Shown one piece after another: positions 1 through 10,639 of a stretch of DNA of 64,000 nucleotides. A program made the position numbers and the translations under genes. Each line of letters begins with the position of its first letter. Position 1 is the first letter of the stretch. Under the pieces are notes generated by a model, which was given only the letters and a program-made list of their open reading frames with translations, had not been told where the DNA came from and made no database searches. The stretch spans positions 46,885,497-46,949,496 of the forward strand of contig CM063107.1 of NCBI GenBank assembly GCA_031841125.1, written 5' to 3'. The stretch is from Acanthococcus lagerstroemiae (Eukaryota > Arthropoda > Insecta > Hemiptera > Eriococcidae).

Positions 1-755
1 GAGATTTTTCTTGAGTATTTCTCAAAAATACTTCAAAAATTATCGAAAAATTTTATTGAATAATTTTGATGAAACTTTGTTGGAAATCATTGGAAATTTT
101 TCTAAAGATTTCTGATGAGATTCTATGGACATTATCGGAATTTTTTCCAAAGATTTCCGATGAAATTCCTTAATAATCATATCCGAGATTTTTCTCGTTT
201 CCAAAAAAATTCTTTACAATTTATCAGAAACTTTCCCGAGTTCCGATAAAATTCTTTAAAAATGATCGGAGATTTTTCCTGAGTTCCGATGAATTTTGTT
301 TTAAATTATAAGAGATTTTCTTACCATTTCCGATGAAATTCCTTAAAATTTATCGGAGATTTTTCCCGAGTTCCGATGAAATTCCATAAAATTTATCGAA
401 GATTTTCCCCGACGTTTCCGAAGAAATTCTTTGGAAATTATTGGAATTTTTTTCCAACAATACCGATGAAGTTCCTAAAAAATCATCCGAGATTTTCTCC
501 GAAGATTCTGAAGACATTCTCCGGAGATTATCAAACATTTTTCCTGACAAGTTTCGATAAAATTCTTCAAAAACCATCGAAGTTTCCTCCCCCCCGAATC
601 GTTGCATTTTCTGCTGTCCGTCACAGCGCCACAGAGCACAGTAGGTAATGTTGCGTTTTTAAATCTGAATAGACGGCTATCGTGTGCCCGCTTATTCATA
701 TTACCACGCAACATGCCAGGTTTTCCTATGTTGCAACGAAAACTGAATAGCCCTG
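1..755. mobile_element. Right part of a TA-flanked foldback transposon with satellite arm (left part outside window)
   Basis: Positions 1-590 are degenerate tandem copies (roughly 60 bp) of a motif like GATGAAATTCTTCGGAAATT followed by ATCGGAGATTTTTCC. The sequence then turns into a terminal region ending CCCTG at 755, followed by TA at 756-757. Read from that end, the terminus begins CAGGGCTATTCAGTTTTCGT, and a second diverged copy of the terminal motif lies about 78 bp further in (646-674). The complete element at 53374-55508 has the same order of parts: a CAGGG terminus, a duplicated subterminal motif, then the same satellite in the same orientation. I infer the same family. The left end is not visible, so the length is unknown. 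There is no coding capacity. Confidence 0.7.
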
Positions 756-898
756 TATGTCTTGTAAGTCCCAAAATGTAAAAATTTGTACCTGACACCA
801 CCTTTCTCATTCAAATTTCGGATTTCGGGGCCCTAGGATGCGCTGGATGTAGGAAATCACGCGATGAACCCAAATTTTTTTCGCACAGTTTCGTTTTT

Positions 899-1700
899 GG
901 GGGAAGTTCACTTTCCAATGACGTGCATAAAGCCATTTGGATAATCTGCAATGAGAAATTCAAAAATTTGTAAATGGCAGCACTTTTAGGTATCTGATTT
1001 TGGATAGGTTTTGGCTAGGGTTATAGACCCTGTCTCCCAGAATTGATGAATTTGCCATTTTTCTTCACGAACTGCCCTATCCAACGATGTGCATGAAGCC
1101 ACTTTGATAACTTGAGTTCCGAAACTCAAAAATTTGTAAATTAGAATCACTTTTGAGTCTAAAATTGAATTTTAGGGCCCTAAAACGGGTTGTAATATTC
1201 GGAATCAGCGATCTCGAAAACCCCCTTTTCGATAGTCTGTTTGCTAGGTTATGATACTTCAGTTTTGGACAGATTTTGGTCATCTCTAGTCCCAACCCCA
1301 AATTTGATGAATTTTGAAATTCTTTTCATGGATTCATACTCTGAAAGAAGTTCCCTATTCGACGATGTGCGTGAAGCCACTTTAATAATCTGCATTCAGA
1401 AAGTCAAAATTTTGTGAATATGGAACCAATTTTAGGTTGAAAATTTGGATTTTAAAGCCCTAAACCGGGTTAAATCGTGTATTCGGAATCCGTGACCTCG
1501 AAAACCCCTCTTTCAATCGTTTGTTTGCTAGGTTATGACACTTTGATTTTTGATGGATTTTGGTCATCTTTAGGCCCCTTGCCCTCCCCCAAAATTGATG
1601 AATTTTGAAATTATTTTCATGGATTTGTATTTTGCAGGATATGCCCTTTCCAGCGATGTGCATAAATGCATACCTTTCCATTTAAGATTCCGAAGTTGGT
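899..1700 (+). repeat. Tandem repeat, ~285-bp unit, about three copies
   Basis: The phrase GATGTGCATGAAGCCACTTT or a close variant recurs at about 920, 1086, 1364 and 1655, giving spacings of 166, 278 and 291 bp. The first unit is shortened. Each full unit also contains GTTTGCTAGGTTATGA and ATTGATGAATTTTGAAAT. Copies differ by about 15-25 percent by eye, so the array is old. ORFs here are incidental. Confidence 0.85.
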
Positions 1701-2326
1701 GGCACGTTACAGCCCCCCATAAATGGGGGAGAACAATTTTTCAAGACCTAGAGAAACTAGACCTTACCGCAGGAAGATGGCAGTTTCCCATAAATGCTCA
1801 GATTATTTTTTTATAAAAACACAATAAGCAAAGCGATGGCACGACGAAATTTGTTGAAAAATCTTGCGTTGGAACTCATGTAACCTCAACTTTTGAAACG
1901 GGCTGAAGATAATAGATTAGGCCCTTGAGCGATGGACGATGGTTACACAGATGAGTGAAGATGAAGAGGTGAAAAGAGACATTATGGAAGGATTTTATGC
2001 CAAATGCCCTCGCAGAAAACTAAAAAATGTTGTAAGAAGTGTGACAAAGCAATTTTTGTAATGAACACACTGCTTTTCTTTGTGAAAAGTGTTTTAAGTG
2101 TTTTGAAGACGAAATATAGGCCTAGTGTGATATTGGTTAGGTGGAGGTCAAAATTAAATGTATCATATTTGCGGTTCGTTTTATTATTGGTGAAGCTACT
2201 TTTCTACCTAAAGTTATGTTTCATTCAAAATACATATGTGAGAAAAATTCTCATTGCGCGTGCACTGTGTAAGAATTTTTGACGCATGTTATGCCGGGTG
2301 TACAGTGAAATTCTAATTTCTGTGTT
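1701..2326. other. No recognisable feature
   Basis: This is AT-rich sequence without a convincing ORF, inverted repeat or tandem repeat. It has no clear relation to the repeats on either side. Confidence 0.5.
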
Positions 2327-2372
2327 TCTCATTCCTGTGGACTTATAATTTTGCGTTTCCACAGGAATGAGA
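2327..2372. repeat. Perfect 15-bp inverted repeat
   Basis: TCTCATTCCTGTGGA at 2327-2341 pairs with TCCACAGGAATGAGA at 2358-2372 across a 16-nt loop. A diverged piece of the same motif (CCTGTTCTCATTCCCG) occurs near 2530. A small MITE is therefore possible, but I could not define its ends. Confidence 0.75.
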
Positions 2373-2639
2373 TGTGGCCCATGGAAATGAGGTTATTCAT
2401 TAAAAATTCGATTTTTTTTTTTGGGGGGGGGGAGATGACACAAAAAAACACAGGAAAAAGTCGAGAAGAAATTTTACGTGAGAAAAGAAAAGTGGAAAAA
2501 CTATTTTGTAAAAGAATTCGCGTCCGTGGACCTGTTCTCATTCCCGTATTTTGAATTTCCCCCAAAATTAGAAAAACCTAAAAACGGAAAGGTAAAATTT
2601 GAATTTTGAAATCGGACAGTTAACGAAGAATCACCCATA

Positions 2640-3200
2640 TAAAATACTAGCTGAATTACCCGTCCTTCGGACGGGTTGAAACATATGCATTAGTACATAT
2701 GAAACGAAATAACATGTAAATTCCCATACAGAAAAAAACACAGGCGTTTGGAAAAAAATAAAGAAAATGAAACATGACCTTGTTTTTGCCTAAAATGGAT
2801 AAGCTTTGTAATCTTTGGAAATTAAATAGAATTGCCCATTCTCCTCTATCTCCAAAATGAGATATGATCGAATTATCCTGTACATTTCACGTTCTCAATA
2901 GAAGTACTGAGCGGTACTTTTGCCCAAACATATGCAATAGTATGAAACGAAATTACATGTAAATTCTTATATAGAAATAAACAGACTTATACTTATACGT
3001 TTTGATAATTTTCTTTAATGAAAGAAAATGAAGCATGAAACTGTTTTTTCATAAATGTGTAAGCTTCGTAATCTTTGAAAATTAAATCGGAATACCCGTT
3101 CTTCTCTATCTGAAAAATAAGAGATGATCAAATTATCCTGTACACATTTCACGACCTCAATAGAAGTACTGAGGGTGTTTTTGTTCATTGTCACGCCCTG
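2640..3200. repeat. Dispersed repeat with a 247-bp tandem duplication
   Basis: A GC hairpin (ACCCGTCC / GGACGGGT, 2658-2676) is followed by two copies of a ~247-bp segment starting AAACATATGC at 2679 and 2926. Both copies contain AAACGAAAT.ACATGTAAATT, AAGCTT.GTAATCTTTG and CAATAGAAGTACTGAG. The opening AGCTGAATTACCCG resembles the opening AGCTGACCCACG at 51771. Both may belong to one retroelement-like family, but I could not assign it. Confidence 0.75.
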
Positions 3201-3769
3201 CTTCAACAGTAATAAATATTGCCTATCATAAAGAACTTATTACTACTTGTGACAGTTACTTTCGAGTTTTAAGCATTTTTGGATTTTTGGTGAATTTTTT
3301 CCCAAAAGTTCTCAAAACCCAAGATTGAGTGTGCTGCTCCCAATTATGGGTATTTTCTGATTTTCCAGCAATTCACTATAAAATATCCTCGCAAATGACA
3401 CTGAGGCCTTCTAAGTTGTTCAAAATTCTAGGTGGAATTTTCTCGATCCGAACAACTTTTATATTAATTGGCAACGACCCACAATTGATACGAAATTTTT
3501 TGATATACCCACAATTGGTAAGTAGATATAATAAATCAAATGAAAAATGATGTAGTTTACTTAAGTAAGCATTTCAAATTTATTTTAAAAACACGTCGAC
3601 TCGTTTTATTTGACTTTTTTAAGTATTTTAAAAACGCATTAAAGTCGAGTAAATTCACAGTACCAATAATGGGTCTGAAAAAAGGTAGTACCAATTGTGG
3701 TTCGGGCTCAAGTTTGATTAGAAAAAGTTACTGAAAAAACGTGAAATTTGGTCTTATAAGTTAAAGTAT
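3201..3769. other. No recognisable feature
   Basis: Only short ORFs without family resemblance are present. ACCAATTGTGG-like and CCCACAATTG-like phrases recur loosely between 3335 and 3700 but do not form a clear repeat. Confidence 0.5.
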
Positions 3770-4540
3770 CACTTGTACTACACTTTTCATTCGATTACCC
3801 GATCATTCATCAACCTACCAACCACAGCATACTCGAAATTTCTAATTTTCACGGATTCCCAAACATCATTACGAAAACTCCAAGCAGACGAAAATCCCAA
3901 CACGGATGCCCTGACCAGTCAAACGCAGTTTATTCTCAATCAACTTGCTCAACAAGACATCACGATATTATAGGACAAGATCTTGTTGACGCTGCTGCTA
4001 AATCCAAACCAGAAACAACTATTCCACTTCTGAATAATCCAGACATCAAAGCCTACCTACACCAACAAATGATGGCCTTATGGAACGAAGAATGGATCCA
4101 TACCACCGACAACAAACTCCGCAGCATCAAATCGGATATATCCAACTGGACCAACATCTTCAGCACCTTATGCGCTACCTCTCGATCAACCGAAACAACT
4201 ATCAATAGAATCTTCCTTGGCCACTCACGTCTTACCCACGAATATATATTTCTTCACCAACCACCACCAATCGGTAACCTATGTTCTTCTCCTCTTGCTA
4301 TACTACATATCATCCAACACTGTAAATCAATATAGCCGCAATCACCGCATTCAATACCTACAAATTGATAATGTACAACATCTGATTACCCTCATAAATC
4401 GCAACAATCTCTCACACCTTATCTAGACTAATTTTTATAACTAATTTAATAAGTTAGATGTAATTTAACAAATAAGATGTAGATACCGAGATCATGGCCT
4501 ACAGGCGTTACGTGTCTCGTTAAAAAAAAAAAAAAAAAAA
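3770..4540 (+). mobile_element. 5'-truncated non-LTR retrotransposon (Jockey/I-like) 3' end
   Basis: The segment holds the end of an ORF2 reading frame and a ~95-bp 3' UTR containing ATGGCCTACAGGCG. It finishes in a 19-nt A tract (4522-4540). A 5' truncation with a poly(A) end is what target-primed reverse transcription leaves. I could not recognise a target site duplication. The coding part is described separately. Confidence 0.75.
3773..4426 (+). pseudogene. Non-LTR retrotransposon ORF2 C-terminal fragment: RNase H domain plus cysteine-containing tail
   Basis: In the intact family this is the C-terminus of the ORF2 polyprotein, which carries reverse transcriptase and RNase H. The first piece (3773-3973) contains FLIFTDSQTSLRKL, matching the RNase H beta strand with the catalytic Asp of TDSQ. 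It stops after DITIL, where the family has a W-x-P-G-H-x-G block. The frame resumes in the next piece as IIGQDLVDAAAK with the last catalytic Asp, so roughly 20-30 bp including the His motif have been lost. The piece at about 3967-4320 continues with RIFLGHSRLTHEYIF, typical of the tail of Jockey-type ORF2. A second frameshift near 4320 moves the final ~35 codons to another frame ending at 4426. It is non-functional. Family assignment is from recognition only. Confidence 0.8.
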
Positions 4541-5261
4541 CACCTTTGATTTTTTGCGATTTTTGCAAACTTTTCCCTCCATTTTTTGAATTCCTTTATT
4601 CTTTCCGCACACACACATATATGTGGACCGAAATCGAAAACTCAAGCGGAAAAATGTTTTCTAGACTCTCCTCTACACAACCATACATAATACGTTGAGA
4701 AAATATTAATTTAAAGTACTTATCGATCGTTTTTCACAGAATTGATATTTCACACACATGAAAAATAAGGCATGTTTTGATAACAACTTAAAAAAAAAAA
4801 AAAATTCCATCACAACAAACACATTGAGTTATGAACTTGAAACCAACATGGATAGTGTAAAACATGTTGGTCCTTCGAATGGAAGAGGTTTCACGGTTGT
4901 CAAATGCCTCAATCTAGCGAGAAAACGCGTTTTCAAAAAAAGGACTCACAATTGATGCTAGGCTCAGAATAGGTAGCTTACCTTACTATTATATTATTTT
5001 TAATAAAATGTTTCAGAATAGACCTCAGAAGATAAAAGTTCGAATGGTGATGGTCTACATTATAACCTATTCGACGCTGGCGCTTCTATAATTTGTACAG
5101 TCTCAGTCAGAGGCTTTCAAAAACATTAATTATAGATAACAACTTTGATAACAGTTTGTATGTTTGTGTCACAGGTCGCGCTATACGTTCTTCTTATCAT
5201 TGTATGCAGTACGATTGTAATTTCGCACTTTGAAAATGCCTAGCCGGTATACTTATCATCT
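4541..5261. other. AT-rich stretch, no gene
   Basis: The only structure is a ~45-bp phrase (CGACGCT.GCGCTTCTA, then AGTC.CAGTCAGA) at about 5054-5100 that recurs at 5353-5400. No ORF shows a family signature. Confidence 0.5.
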
Positions 5262-6310
5262 AAATCTCTTTAATCTCTTCAATAAATGAAAATTGAAGCA
5301 AAAAAGTATTTGTAAAATAAAAGTTTGATAGTAAAAAAAAACACACTAAAAGATACGACGCTAGCGCTTCTACAATTTGCCCAGTCCCAGTCAGATGAAA
5401 TAAAAAAAAGTATTATTTGTAAAATATAAAAGTTCGATAGTAAAAAAACGCAACATGAAACATCTACTTACATCTCTTTAATCTTCTCAATAAATGAAAA
5501 ATGAAGCAAAAAAATGTTTGTAAAATGAAAGATCTATAGTAAAAAAACGCAACATGAACTGGGTTTTGAACTTGGTATATCTGTCTCCCAACCGGATGCG
5601 CAATCAGTTACCCTAGTTACCCGCGGAAAAGTCACCCATTTGCAAGGGTCAGTTGGACGTTGTTAAGCGCAAGGGAACCAGCTGACATTTGTAAGCAGAA
5701 TGATTTATTAGTATCGTTATTGGTAAGTGCATAAAAAGCATAATTTTTCAAAATTTGCCCCCCGATTCAAAAATGCGCACTCACGTTGAAAAAATCTTAT
5801 CCGTAAATGCCATGTCACATAGTTTCTACATGGCTCGTGAACTTCGAATCATGTGTTCTCAAAAAACAGATTTTACTGGTTGGTTCCCTTATGCTTAACA
5901 GCGTCCAGTTATCCTCAGATTACCCAGAAACCTGTCAGTTACCCTTGGTTCCCTTCCAGTTACTTGGGTAACTGGCGGGATTCTGCGCATCAGAAAGTCA
6001 GTACGTTTTACGTCACAGTTATCAAAAAATTTTCACGCTATAAGCCTGCTAGGAAATAGATGAGACATTTTTAAAAAGATTTCCTTCAGTAATATCTGAG
6101 AACACTGGTGAGGAAATATCGAGACTTGTCTTTATATATTACATTAATCTCTTTAATAAATAAAAAATGAAGCAAAAACGTATTTGTAAAATGAAAATTC
6201 GATAGTAAAAAAACGACACATGGCCTAAGTTTTGAACACATGAAGCCCTACAAAAGGATTTGTGAAGTAAAAGTTCAATAATAAAAAAACGCAACATGGC
6301 CTGATCAACC
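5262..6310 (+). repeat. Four to five copies of a ~90-bp AT-rich repeat
   Basis: A segment reading CTCTTTAAT..AATAAATGAAA, AATGAAGCAAAAA, GTAAAATGAAA, then GATAGTAAAAAAACGCAACA occurs near 5262, 5425-5460 (partial), 5470-5560, 6150-6230 and 6250-6306. The copies are interrupted by the inverted repeat at 5594-5993. Confidence 0.75.
5594..5993. repeat. ~400-bp MITE-like inverted repeat
   Basis: The outer part GGATGCGCAATCAGTTACCC (5594) is mirrored by the complement of TCTGCGCATCAG (5982-5993). The inner part GGACGTTGTTAAGCGCAAGG (~5655-5676) is mirrored by CCTTATGCTTAACAGCGTCC (~5887-5906). The arms are imperfect and of unequal length. No target duplication is evident. Confidence 0.6.
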
Positions 6311-6526
6311 GCAGTATGTACACTGAGACGCTTTTAGATGAAAGAAACCCTGATCGTTCTATATTCACGATGTGTTATATAAAATACTTCCTGCTGGTCA
6401 CACTGATCACTCCAACACGCGTTTACAAGGACGGGGTAAGCGCGCGGAACACTCACACATAGACACAGATGCAAAACGACTTTAAAACTTAATTACAGCT
6501 TACTGAATGCACTTCTCTGCAATGTT

Positions 6527-6565
<39 letters not shown>

Positions 6566-6769
6566 CTAGGGAACCCAAGCTTTCATTTGAGACATTTTTC
6601 AAAAGAATCTGTTCAGCCTATCGAGCGTGATGGCATTTCATCGACCCATTTATAATATAGAAAAGAAGAAAGAAGAAAAGATAGAAAGAAAGGAAAAGAA
6701 GACTACAATAAATTTCCATGGAAATGTCAACCACTGAATTCGTGTCGGGGGAGTGTTTCTGTGGACCAT
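6311..6769. other. Low-complexity stretch
   Basis: This contains a 31-nt A tract (6532-6562) and a purine-rich GAA/AAG tract (about 6660-6703). No coding signal is seen. Confidence 0.6.
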
Positions 6770-6835
6770 TGCGCGGGGAGCGTTATTACGGTTTTCGGTC
6801 AAGTATACCCAGTAGTAAAAGCATATAAAATGCTG
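6770..6835 (+). repeat. Copy of the AAGTATACCCAGTAGTA repeat
   Basis: GCGTTATTACGGTTTTCGGT, then AAGTATACCCAGTAGTAAAA and GCATATAAAATGCT, closely match the last unit of the tandem copies at 26700-26890. It is a dispersed repeat of unknown class. Confidence 0.7.
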
Positions 6836-8255
6836 AAAATCTTATACATAGGAAGAGTCTTAAAGAGTCATAAACACGCGCTGAAGAGGCTTTAAGATGT
6901 TAAATCAGTTCTCGAATTATCAGACTATATGTGTGCCAGGCCACCGAGAATTTTTCTGGCTGCCCGGCGGGCCCCTGGTGGAATTCGAATCTTAATTTTT
7001 CTTCTCTGCTCAACGAGTCTTCGTTATCGATCTGAGGTTCTCGACTGCGCTGCAGGTAACCAATTTTCCTTCGATTAAGCGGTGCCTCGCTCAGCTGGTC
7101 CAGTACCCCGATCACGAGATCCGCATTCCGGCCGTAATTTCGTTTCGCCGCGCGTACATTTCGTACATCACGCCGACTCGGTTATTAAATTAATTCGCTA
7201 ACAAATGGCCCGAAGGTGTTGGCCCAGCCTTCTAGAAGCCGTTAGTACCGCGAGCAACCTGTAGAGCTCTCTGGCGTTTGTGCCGCACAGCATCAAACAT
7301 TGTTAACGTCGTCATCAAGCTCGCAAGGGTTACTTCCCGTTCGTAATTCGGACGATAGCGGTTTACGAAATTTAAGCGTAGACGCGGCCGGGGCCGGGGA
7401 GGTCTGCAGAGAGAAATTATTTTGAGGGTGCCCTTAAAACGAGCATGCGTCGCGCGCCCCGTTACAATTTAATGCGATAAAACGGACCGAGTAGAAAAGG
7501 AAAAGCTCGCAGGCTTCTTTCGCGGCGGGTGGCCGAAGCGGTGGCGGAGGGGGTCTCGGAAAATGAGAAAATGGCGCGGTAGAACGTTATATTTTCCCCC
7601 GTCTCGAGTTTATAACGAATTTAACGCTCAATTTAGCGGTTATTAATCGAACATTAATTAAGCGTTTATTATGCGAAATTAATCAACTGACGTCGTCTTT
7701 TACGAAATGAAAGCCTTGCCGCTTGTTTTTCTTTTTCACATTGGCCTTCCTCCTCTCCCCCCTCCCGACCGGCGAGGCGTCGTCGTTTTCTACGCGTACA
7801 AGGGAAATACGTATAACTTTTTCTGGGTATACTCGTTTTTCGTTCACTCCTTTTTTTATGATTATTTTTTTATTTATTTTCGCTTTTGCGCCCAGAAAAC
7901 ACGCGCGCGTGGTTATTGCTTTGACAATAACGAATTAATAGAAAAGTATCAGCGAAAGCGTCGCCGAATTTCGTGGTTCGTTAATTTTGGGAAATAACCG
8001 AAAGTGTTTTGCCTTCTTACAGACGAAAACTGATGTACGAAAAAGAAAAGGTAGAACAGTTTTTTTCTTCTTCTTCTTCTTCTTCCATCGAATTAATGGA
8101 TTTTTATCGATGCTCTCAGTTTACGTTGATGAATTTTTCACCCAGAAAACGAAAGATCGCTGACAGACTCAATTTTGTTTTTAAACGTTGACGTCTTGTA
8201 TTCGTTTTAGGATAAATTAGTTTACAACAATGTTGATTGAAGAATTATTACTGAC
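6836..8255. other. Unique, CpG-containing island; no gene seen
   Basis: From about 7120 to 7720 the sequence is of higher complexity and visibly richer in CG dinucleotides than its surroundings, with many TTAATTA or TAATTAA words. It matches no other part of the window. ORFs at 6900-7115 and 7707-7997 have no recognisable domain. It could be cis-regulatory or simply old intergenic sequence. A (TTC)n tract lies near 8061-8085. Confidence 0.4.
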
Positions 8256-8258
8256 ATG

Positions 8259-8550
8259 GGCCGGGACGTAGCGAAGAATTTCTTCTGGAGGGGCAAAAAT
8301 TGGTAAATTCCCAACTGACTCAAGTCAAAATTCCCAAGTATCAAGATGTGTTTGTATTAACAAAAAAATTAATTAATTAAAAATTTTAATAAAATTGACT
8401 TGTTGGATTTTTCCAACTTTCGATCACAATGACTCAAGTCAAAATTCCCAAGTATCAAAATTTGTTTGTATTAGCAAAACAAAGAAACCTTTGATTTGTT
8501 GGATTTTCCCAACTTTTGATCCGTCTACTAAAATTTCCCAAGAGGCGTGG
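8259..8550 (+). mobile_element. hAT-like MITE, GGGACGTACC family (degraded copy)
   Basis: The start CCGGGACGTAGCGAAGA (8261) matches the family terminus CAGGGACGTACCGAAGA at 49450. The interior has the family phrases CCCAACTGACTCAAGT, TTCCCAAGTATCAA and TGTTGGATTTTTCC. A ~110-bp interior segment is duplicated (8313 and 8428). The right terminus is eroded. Confidence 0.65.
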
Positions 8551-8831
8551 TGGTAAGCTGCCACTGTGCCCCCTTATTCCCGTCCCTGGACCCTGCAGAG
8601 TGGGATACTGGGAAAATTTTTAAAATTCAAAAATGATGGAACTTTCTATCTTTTTATTGAAGTTTATGAAGCTAACTGTGAATCCTATGCCCAGGGACGG
8701 ATTCGTATAATTTGCTCCCAAGCCGCACGCATCTATATCAATTTATTCTTTGATATGTAAATATGAGAATTCTAACAATGTGCGGTGGCCCTTTCCTTTC
8801 CAGTATATATTTTCATGTAAATTGTCCTACT

Positions 8832-10639
8832 CAGAGGCGTCGCTGGAAAATTTTCTGGGTGAAGGGCGTAATTCTTCCAGTAGTGTTGACCTACATTCAT
8901 CGGTGTTGGTAGATTTTTGGAGGGGAGAGGTGTAGTATGTTGTATCAGAGTGCCTAACAATCATTTAAGTCATTTATTTTCAGTCAAGGTCATTTAAAAA
9001 TTTAAGAATCCGCAAATTATACCTCGAAAGAGAAAACAAAGAATTTAGAATTGGAAAATTCTATTATAATGATCAGGGCTGCAATTTTTATTGTTCCCGA
9101 CTTGACGGGGAAGGGTATTCTCATAGTTTTTTTTAAATTCCTTCAGATCTATTTTATTCTTCAAGACTCTTCCAACATTTTTCCAGGCCATCTTTAAAAC
9201 CCAACCCTGTCGAGAGGCGGGGGGAGAAAAGGTGAATACCCCGAGGCCGGACTTTCAAGGGGGCCCGACATTTTTGAAAGACCTGAATTTCAATCATACT
9301 GTACATTAAATCAGCAGTCACTCCTTACACCATGAAGAAATCTCTTATCCCGTAGCTTATAATTTTTTCCCATCTAACAAAAGAACAAAATGAACTGGAA
9401 GGTGAGATGGCCCGTGAAAATCCCCCCCCATGCCCTCTTTTTCTCTCTACGGGGCAGCTAAAACCTATTTTATTATTTCAGACTCCACAAAGAATTTTTT
9501 AGACTCCTCCAGACTTTTAAAAACTTGTTCAGATAATCAATAAAATGGATATTTTCAACTTTTTCCCGGAGAAGTACGAGAACGGAAGGAATATATCCTC
9601 CTGAACTTTCTTGAAATTCCTTCAGATTGTTTTACTTTTCATGATTCTTCCCGAATTGTTCAAGAACTTTTTCAGATTTAATATTATTACTCTATGCTCT
9701 ACATAGACTTTTTCAGGTTTTTCCAGACTTGTACAAGACTCCTTAAGACTCGCTGAGATGAGTTACAGAATGAGTATATTAAACTTTTTTCCGGGTTTGA
9801 AGTGGGAGGGGGGGGGGGTAATTATATCCTCATACATTTTTTTAATTCTCTTTGGCGTGCTTTATTTTTTAAGACTCGTCCAGAATTGTCCCAGATTATT
9901 TCTACAGTTTTCTTGGACTTGTTCCATATTATTATTATACGCTTTACAAAGACTTTTTTAGACTCCTTCAGACTTTTTCGGGACTCTTATGGTTACGGAC
10001 CTATTTAAGACTTCTTAACACTCGACCGACTAGACACTGAAACAAGTTTAGAAAAACCTTAAAGAATCTCAAAAAAGATTGAACCTGTTTTCCTAAGCGT
10101 TTAACTAGGTTGGAAGAGTTTGAAAAAATTCTCAGTGAAGCATAGACTCTCAAAAAGTTTTAGTCACTTGTAAGAGTCCTAAAGAAGTTTTGAAAAATCT
10201 AAAGTAGGACTGGAAAAATCTTATACATCTCAAAGAATCTTGAACCCACCTGAATGATTTTCAAGCGATCTTGAATTTAGTCATAATAATGTTAAGAATA
10301 GTCTTTAAATAGTCACAATAAGCCAGGAATTGCCTTGTAACGATTCTTGAAAATCCTCACAAATTATAAAAACATTTTCAGAAGTACTAAAAAGTCTTAA
10401 ACAAGATTTACGCAGCCTAAAAGAGTCCCTAAACCCACCCAAACGGATGCGAAAAGGGCTGGAACGAATCTAAAGGAGTCTGAAACAGGTAATATATTAT
10501 GTAGTTATGAAAAAATGTCTCAGCGATTTTAAAAGAATCATAGAAAATATCAAAGAATCTGAAAACTTTTGGAAAAGTCTCGAGGCTTAGGATAGTATTG
10601 ACTGAGTCCATAAGATTTGTAAAAAATCTTAAACATGTT
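8832..10639 (+). mobile_element. Large foldback-like repeat, unit 1 of 3
   Basis: It begins CAGAGGCGTCGCTGGAAAAT and contains GACCTACATTCATCGGTGTT. After a head region come AGACTCCTTCAGACTTTTT-type degenerate repeats (about 9480-10030). They are followed by the same motif in inverted orientation, AAAAATCTTAAAGAATCT (about 10040-10625). The unit is therefore a foldback with tandem-repeat arms. Relative to unit 2 it lacks the ~570-bp block corresponding to 10,930-11,500 and has gained the insertion at 9203-9458. No coding capacity is seen. Confidence 0.75.
9203..9458. mobile_element. 256-bp insertion with 8-bp target duplication, hAT-like
   Basis: The insertion is flanked by TAAAACCC (9195-9202) and TAAAACCT (9459-9466). 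Unit 2 of the surrounding repeat carries the uninterrupted site TAAAACCT at 11601-11608, which proves an insertion. The ends show a weak inverted similarity (CCCTGTCGAGAG against CCCCGTAGAGAG). An 8-bp duplication suits hAT elements, but the termini are too eroded to be certain. Confidence 0.7.

Noticed and set aside
7707..7997. 96-codon ORF in the unique island
   Set aside because: Low-complexity F/Y-rich middle, no domain, and a second frame is open over the same stretch.
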